Shown: positions 60,218-64,000 of the stretch, piece after piece
How positions within the stretch are numbered: the stretch's first letter is position 1
How the letters are laid out: every line of letters starts with the position of its first letter
Source: CAYUYV01 sp050331455
GTDB lineage: Bacteria; Pseudomonadota; Alphaproteobacteria; JAJFIK01
Assembly: GCA_050331455.1 (NCBI GenBank)
Contig: JBHJGV010000015.1
Span: forward strand, 80,553 to 144,552
Direction of reading: 5' to 3'
DNA length: 64,000 bases
The notes under the pieces: generated by a model
What the model was told of the DNA's origin: nothing
Seen by the model: the letters and a program-made list of their open reading frames with translations, nothing else
The model's database searches: none
Translations under genes and position numbers: made by a program

Positions 60218-60967
60218 TCAATCGATGCGGGCCGAGGCGAGAAACGCGGCCAGATCGTCGGTGACATGGTGGATATGGGGATGGCGCGCCAATTCTTCGG
60301 CGCTTGCCGTGTCCCCGTCCCCGGGAAGCGCCTGCCGGGGGCGCACCCATACGGTGACAAGACCCAAAGCGTAAGCCGCCTCGAGATTGCGGGCAATATC
60401 CTCGAACATAATGGCGGATCGGGGATCGATCCGGCCATGGCTGAAAATGTGCTCATAAGCGGCCCGGTGGGGCTTGGGCACATAGTCCGCGGCCACGATG
60501 TCGAAAATATCCGTGAAATGACGGCGGATGCCGAGTCGGCCCAGCACATTCTCGGCATGGGCCACGGAGCCGTTCGTATAGATCACTTTGCGGCCCGGCA
60601 GGCGTGCCAGCGCCTCGTCAAGGGCCGTGTCCGGTTCCACCATGCTGACATCGATGTCGTGGACATAATCGAGGAACGGTTTCGGGGCCATGCCGTGGAC
60701 GGTCATCAACCCGCTGAGGGTCGTGCCGAACTCGTGATAGTAGAGCTTCTGGACACGCCGGGCCTCCATGGGATCCACATCGAGATAATCCGCGATGAAG
60801 GCACTCATGCGCTGGTCGACCTGGGCGAAGATCTGTCCGTCCGCGGGGTAAAGGGTGTTGTCGAGATCGAAGACCCAGGTCGTCACATGGCGCAAATCCG
60901 GCGGGAATGCCGGAGCGGTGGCCGGCGCGGAAGCGGGCCCGGCGGCTGAGTCGGGGGGTGTGGTCAT
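60218..60967 (-). CDS. HAD-superfamily pyrimidine 5'-nucleotidase
   Basis: A 249-aa HAD phosphatase of the SDT1/PHM8-like pyrimidine 5'-nucleotidase group. Motif I is WVFDLDNTLYPAD with the nucleophile Asp and acid Asp, motif II IYTNGS, the motif III Lys in VPKPHRAAY, and motif IV SAIMFEDIARNLEAAYALGL. Likely dephosphorylates UMP or CMP, or related nucleotides. An Ala/Pro-rich N-terminal extension (residues 2-22) is variable. It precedes dapD by 45 bp, and this pairing is common in Rhodospirillales-like genomes. It is divergent from the DUF2336 gene (106 bp). Confidence 0.92.
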   Translation of the reverse strand: MTTPPDSAAGPASAPATAPAFPPDLRHVTTWVFDLDNTLYPADGQIFAQVDQRMSAFIADYLDVDPMEARRVQKLYYHEFGTTLSGLMTVHGMAPKPFLDYVHDIDVSMVEPDTALDEALARLPGRKVIYTNGSVAHAENVLGRLGIRRHFTDIFDIVAADYVPKPHRAAYEHIFSHGRIDPRSAIMFEDIARNLEAAYALGLVTVWVRPRQALPGDGDTASAEELARHPHIHHVTDDLAAFLASARID

Positions 60968-61073
60968 CGGGGTCTCCGGTCAGGTCCAGGGGGCCGGTGC
61001 AGGTCGGATCGCAAGCCTCTACGCAGTTGCACATTAAAGCGAACGTAAAGGGTGACCAGGGTAGATCCGCCCC

Positions 61074-62477
61074 ATGGTGATGCGCTGGATCAAACGCCTG
61101 TTCAAAAAACCCAAGGCCCGGACTGCCCTGCAGGGCGGCGGCCCCGGTCCCGTGCCGTCGTCGCCGGTGCCGGCACCCGCAAGGGCGCCCTCATCCCAGC
61201 CGCTTCTGTCCTCCTATGAAGCGGCGACCCGGGCCCTGTCCCGCAACGACCGGGAGGCCCGGCTGCTGCTCGCCGAGTCCGCCCAAACCGCGCCGGAAAT
61301 GCTGTTTTATCTGGCCGATGACGCGGACGAGGCCGTGCGGTCCCGCGTGGCCGCCAATCCGGCGACGCCGATCCAGGCCTCCATGCGCCTCGTTGACGAC
61401 AGCGCCGGATCGGTCCGAGCGGAGCTGGGCCGCAAACTGGCACGCCTGATGCCGGATCTGGGGCGCGCACAGGCCGCAAAGCTGCGCGACGATGTCATCG
61501 CCATGCTGGAGACGCTGGCCCGGGACCGGGAGGCCCGGGTGCGCGCGCTGCTGGCCGAGGAACTGGCCCAATGGCCCGACGCGCCGGCCAATCTGATTCG
61601 GACGCTGGCCTTCGACAGCGACGGCGACGTGGCGGGACCGGTCCTGGAGCATGCCGCCCTGTTGCGCGATGAAGATTTGCTGGAAATCGTCGCGGCCAGC
61701 CGGGCAAAGGGCGCTCTCGCGGCCATTGCCAGGCGGACCGACGTGAGCGAGGCCGTCAGCGAGGACATCGCCGCGTCCCTGGAAATTCCGGCCATTGCCG
61801 CACTGCTCGCCAATCCCTGCGCCCGCATTCGGGAAGAGACCATGGACAAAATCGTGGATCAGGCGCGCACGACCCAGGCCCTCCACGAACCGCTGGTCAT
61901 GCGCACGGACCTTTCCGTGCGCACGATCGGCCGGATCGCGGATTTCGTCGCCGCGGATCTGATCGAGCGCCTGGCCGACCGGAGCGGCCTCGACGAGGAC
62001 ACCCAGACAAGGCTGCGCACCCGATTGCGCGAGCGGACCGCGGCCCAGGCCCTCGACCGTTGCGAGGACGGCACACCCATGACCACGGTGAGAACCCGGC
62101 AGGACATCGCGCGCGCCCACGCCCGCGGGCGCCTCGATGTGGAGCATGTGGCCGGTTACGTGGCCGAAGGTCAGCGGCCGGCGGTCGCCGCAAGCCTCGC
62201 GGCGCTGGCCGGCGCCCCGGTGGACACGGTCGAGCGCATCCTGGGGAGTGCCAGTCCCAAAGCCGTGACAGCCCTGTGCTGGCATGCGGGCCTGCCGATG
62301 CGCATCGCCGTCGACATCCAAAGGACCATCGCCCGGGTGCCGCCCCGCGACATCCTTCTGGCCCGGCGGGGGACGGATTATCCGCTAACGGACGACATCA
62401 TGGTCTGGCATCTGGATTTTTTCGGCATCGCGCCGGCCCAAACTGCGCGGGGTGCCCGGACACGGACCCCTCCGTAA
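61074..62477 (+). CDS. DUF2336 HEAT-like repeat protein
   Basis: A 467-aa cytoplasmic protein of the alphaproteobacterial DUF2336 family. A basic start (MVMRWIKRLFKKPK) precedes HEAT-like helical repeats such as APEMLFYLADDADEAVRSRVAANPATPIQASMRLVDD and DREARVRALLAEELAQWPDAPANLIRTLAFDSDGDVAGPVLEHA. The C-terminal segment PPRDILLARRGTDYPLTDDIMVWHLDFFGI is typical of the family. Family members are poorly characterised and some are linked to signalling or cell-cycle control. It converges with the DUF1036 gene, separated by 3 bp. The start may be the ATG at 61074 or the ATG two codons on. Confidence 0.85.
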   Translation: MVMRWIKRLFKKPKARTALQGGGPGPVPSSPVPAPARAPSSQPLLSSYEAATRALSRNDREARLLLAESAQTAPEMLFYLADDADEAVRSRVAANPATPIQASMRLVDDSAGSVRAELGRKLARLMPDLGRAQAAKLRDDVIAMLETLARDREARVRALLAEELAQWPDAPANLIRTLAFDSDGDVAGPVLEHAALLRDEDLLEIVAASRAKGALAAIARRTDVSEAVSEDIAASLEIPAIAALLANPCARIREETMDKIVDQARTTQALHEPLVMRTDLSVRTIGRIADFVAADLIERLADRSGLDEDTQTRLRTRLRERTAAQALDRCEDGTPMTTVRTRQDIARAHARGRLDVEHVAGYVAEGQRPAVAASLAALAGAPVDTVERILGSASPKAVTALCWHAGLPMRIAVDIQRTIARVPPRDILLARRGTDYPLTDDIMVWHLDFFGIAPAQTARGARTRTPP

Positions 62478-62480
62478 GCG

Positions 62481-63560
62481 TCAGGGCTCCGCCGACACCT
62501 CGAACGGCGCGGGCTGCTCCGGCACCTTCGTATCGAGCAGGTCGTAGGTCCATCCGGACTGGTCTTCCGTATCGATGCGGACGAATTTCGCCGAGCCATA
62601 GCCGCGCTCGGCACAGTCGTCGCTGCCCTCGATGCTGAATTTCACATCGGAGATGCAGAAAGGGTGGCTGCCGTCCCAGACCACGCTGTCCCCGCTTTCC
62701 GAAAAGCCCGACACATAGACATAAATGAACCGGTCGGGCAGGCGATCCTTGATCAGTTTCATGCAGGCGCCCGGCTCGGGAGCCCACCACCCGCGGGACA
62801 CCCAAGTCCCCTCACGGTCATAGGCCACCGAGACCACGACCCGATGGTCGGTCTTGTTGCAGACCCGGAAGCCGCGGGCGTCCTGTTCGGTTTCAATGGA
62901 TTTGAGCAGGCCGTCGATCATCTCGAAGGAATCGAGATCGATGGATCCGAGATTGAGGGCTTTGCGGGCAGCGCGCGCGGCTTGACTGCTCTTGCGGCCG
63001 AAATGGCCGTCCATGTTGCCTTTCAGATATCCCGTCTCGATCAGGAGGCGCTGGATCCCGGAAAACCGGGCCTGCCGCAGCGTGACATGCTGGGCCACGG
63101 GTTCGCTGAAGCGGTGGACCCACTCCTTGGCTCCGGCCTCGATCTGCACCCGGAAAAAGGATCGGAACTCCTGGTGATCGTTGCAGGACCGTGGCCCCGA
63201 AAAAACGAAATCCTCCTCACGCACACAAAATTTCCGCTTGCCGGTCCATTTGCGTACGGCCCCCTCATGGGCCCGGTTTGATTCCGCATAAACATAAAAA
63301 CTGGGGACAGCAGACAGTTTTTTCAGGATCTGGCGGCATTCCCCGGGGCGAAGCTGGCTCCAGCCTTCCACGCGCCAGCCGTCAGGCTGGGGCAGGGCCA
63401 CCGAGGAGCGAATCACATAACTGGTATGATTGCACAGGCTGAGGCTTGCCTCGGCCGGCGATGCCGCAGCGCTCAGGGCCAGGACGGCGAGGCCCAGGAC
63501 CAGTGGGGTCCGGGCCAAAACTAAGAGCTGCCGAACCATGGATAACGATCGGTCAGTCAT
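62481..63560 (-). CDS. Exported protein with two DUF1036 domains
   Basis: A 359-aa protein. The signal peptide covers about residues 1-38 (LVLARTPLVLGLAVLALSAAASPAEA) and is followed by LSLCNHTSYVIRSSVALPQPDGWRVEGWSQLRPGECRQIL, the DUF1036 pattern. A second copy occurs near residue 235: FRVCNKTDHRVVVSVAYDREGTWVSRGWWAPEPGACMKLI. Each has conserved Cys near a second Cys (KFCVREEDF; PFCISDVKF), suggesting disulfides. A peptidoglycan-binding-like helix bundle (IQRLLIETGYLKGNMDGHFGRKSSQAARAARKALNL) lies between them. Function unknown; periplasmic or secreted. GGAAGGA precedes the ATG at 63560. argB lies 32 bp upstream on the same strand. Confidence 0.88.
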   Translation of the reverse strand: MTDRSLSMVRQLLVLARTPLVLGLAVLALSAAASPAEASLSLCNHTSYVIRSSVALPQPDGWRVEGWSQLRPGECRQILKKLSAVPSFYVYAESNRAHEGAVRKWTGKRKFCVREEDFVFSGPRSCNDHQEFRSFFRVQIEAGAKEWVHRFSEPVAQHVTLRQARFSGIQRLLIETGYLKGNMDGHFGRKSSQAARAARKALNLGSIDLDSFEMIDGLLKSIETEQDARGFRVCNKTDHRVVVSVAYDREGTWVSRGWWAPEPGACMKLIKDRLPDRFIYVYVSGFSESGDSVVWDGSHPFCISDVKFSIEGSDDCAERGYGSAKFVRIDTEDQSGWTYDLLDTKVPEQPAPFEVSAEP

Positions 63561-63592
63561 CGGATCACAATCCTTCCCCAGCCCCCTGGAAC

Positions 63593-64000
63593 TCACGGAT
63601 GCGGCGCGTCATCGCCCGAGACCCCGGGCCGATCCGGCGTGATGAGCGTGCCCGCACCCTCCGGCGTGAACAGCTCCAGCAGCAGGCCATGGGGCATCCG
63701 GCCGTCGAGAATGACGGCGCCTTCGGCCCCCGCCACGACGGCCTCCATGGCCGTCATCAGTTTGGGGATCATCCCGCCACGGGCGACACCGTCGCGGATG
63801 AGGTCGGCAGCCTGGCGCACGGTCAAGCGCTCGATCAAGGTGCCGTCCCCGTCGAGGACCCCTGCCACATCGGTCAGCAGCAGCAGGCGGCGGGCCCCGA
63901 GGGCGCCGGCGTTGCCGCCCCCGCCCGTAGCCGAATGATGTTTGTTGGTCCGCCCGGGGCGGCCCATGCCGAGGGGGCCGGGCAGATCCTCGCCCGCACC
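63593..64000 (-). CDS. argB: Acetylglutamate kinase, C-terminal part (cut by window edge; abnormal segment)
   Basis: Second step of arginine synthesis, phosphorylating N-acetylglutamate. The visible 135 residues contain clear ArgB sequence: GALGARRLLLLTDVAGVLDGDGTLIERL, GGMIPKLMTAMEAVVAGAEGAVILDGRMPHGLLLELFTPEGAGTLI. Ahead of it, where ArgB normally has GxDGxTYNINADTAAG, the frame reads EDLPGPLGMGRPGRTNKHHSATGGGGNAG: an insertion of about ten residues and loss of the Asn-x-Asn-Ala-Asp substrate motif. This suggests frameshifts, sequence error or an unusual variant. The start lies beyond position 64000. DUF1036 follows after 32 bp. Confidence 0.8.
   Translation of the reverse strand, partial: GAGEDLPGPLGMGRPGRTNKHHSATGGGGNAGALGARRLLLLTDVAGVLDGDGTLIERLTVRQAADLIRDGVARGGMIPKLMTAMEAVVAGAEGAVILDGRMPHGLLLELFTPEGAGTLITPDRPGVSGDDAPHP

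Overview
The window is GC-rich, densely packed chromosomal DNA from an alphaproteobacterium. The evidence is the order mutM / crotonase / rpsT / rhodanese / dnaA on the minus strand, divergent ubiE-ubiB-coaBC-dut, and lineage-typical families: RegB/RegA, MmcB, the 180-kDa type NAD-glutamate dehydrogenase, DUF2336, DUF1036 and dapD-type lysine synthesis. A Rhodospirillales-like purple or formerly photosynthetic lineage is plausible. The genus cannot be read from this sequence. No tRNA, rRNA, insertion sequence, prophage or CRISPR array was seen.

Layout. 1-10.1 kb is a conserved housekeeping block: the dnaA 5' part, rhodanese, rpsT, an enoyl-CoA hydratase and mutM, then ubiE, ubiB, coaBC, dut, an Rrf2 regulator and cysK. 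10.1-18.3 kb holds a methyltransferase, a secreted SGNH-fold protein, a bifunctional class A penicillin-binding protein, a zinc metalloprotease-like protein, an intracellular polyhydroxyalkanoate depolymerase and a Sco/SenC copper protein. 18.4-21.8 kb holds an exported ankyrin protein, a small membrane protein and the redox two-component pair RegB/RegA. 21.8-29.5 kb is mixed: mmcB with a LexA-box-like site, an MMPL/RND exporter, a NYN-domain remnant, a GNAT acetyltransferase, a TonB-dependent receptor, a degenerate crotonase and a YjbR-HhH fusion. 29.5-44.4 kb holds NAD-GDH, a DEDD exonuclease, a SPOR lipoprotein, a four-PAS hybrid histidine kinase, an exported M3 peptidase coupled to a membrane protein, glutathione-dependent formaldehyde dehydrogenase and a nitrilase. 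44.4-48.0 kb is one giant HAMP/coiled-coil membrane protein.

48.1-59.2 kb is a complete gas vesicle locus, all on the minus strand, transcribed gvpA -> HhH protein -> gvpN -> 120-aa protein -> gvpO -> gvpJ -> Hsp20 -> gvpF/L -> gvpG -> CDC48-like AAA ATPase -> GvpF/L-J-domain fusion -> gvpF/L -> short GvpA paralogue -> gvpF/L -> gvpK. It is the most interesting part of the window. It carries four GvpF/L paralogues, three GvpA-family proteins and an apparent built-in protein-quality-control set (Hsp20, a p97/CDC48-type ATPase and a J domain fused to a GvpF/L). An unrecognised disordered protein with a C-terminal helix-hairpin-helix-like region occupies the slot where gvpC lies in classical clusters. 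Most genes in the distal half are joined by ATGA overlaps.

59.3-64 kb returns to housekeeping: dapD, a HAD pyrimidine nucleotidase, a DUF2336 protein, an exported double-DUF1036 protein and the 3' part of argB, whose substrate-binding segment looks abnormal. Short tandem duplications of 12-17 bp occur across the window. Period lengths are multiples of three inside genes; the three located wholly or mostly outside genes have periods of 13, 16 and 17. This suggests replication slippage filtered by selection on reading frame.
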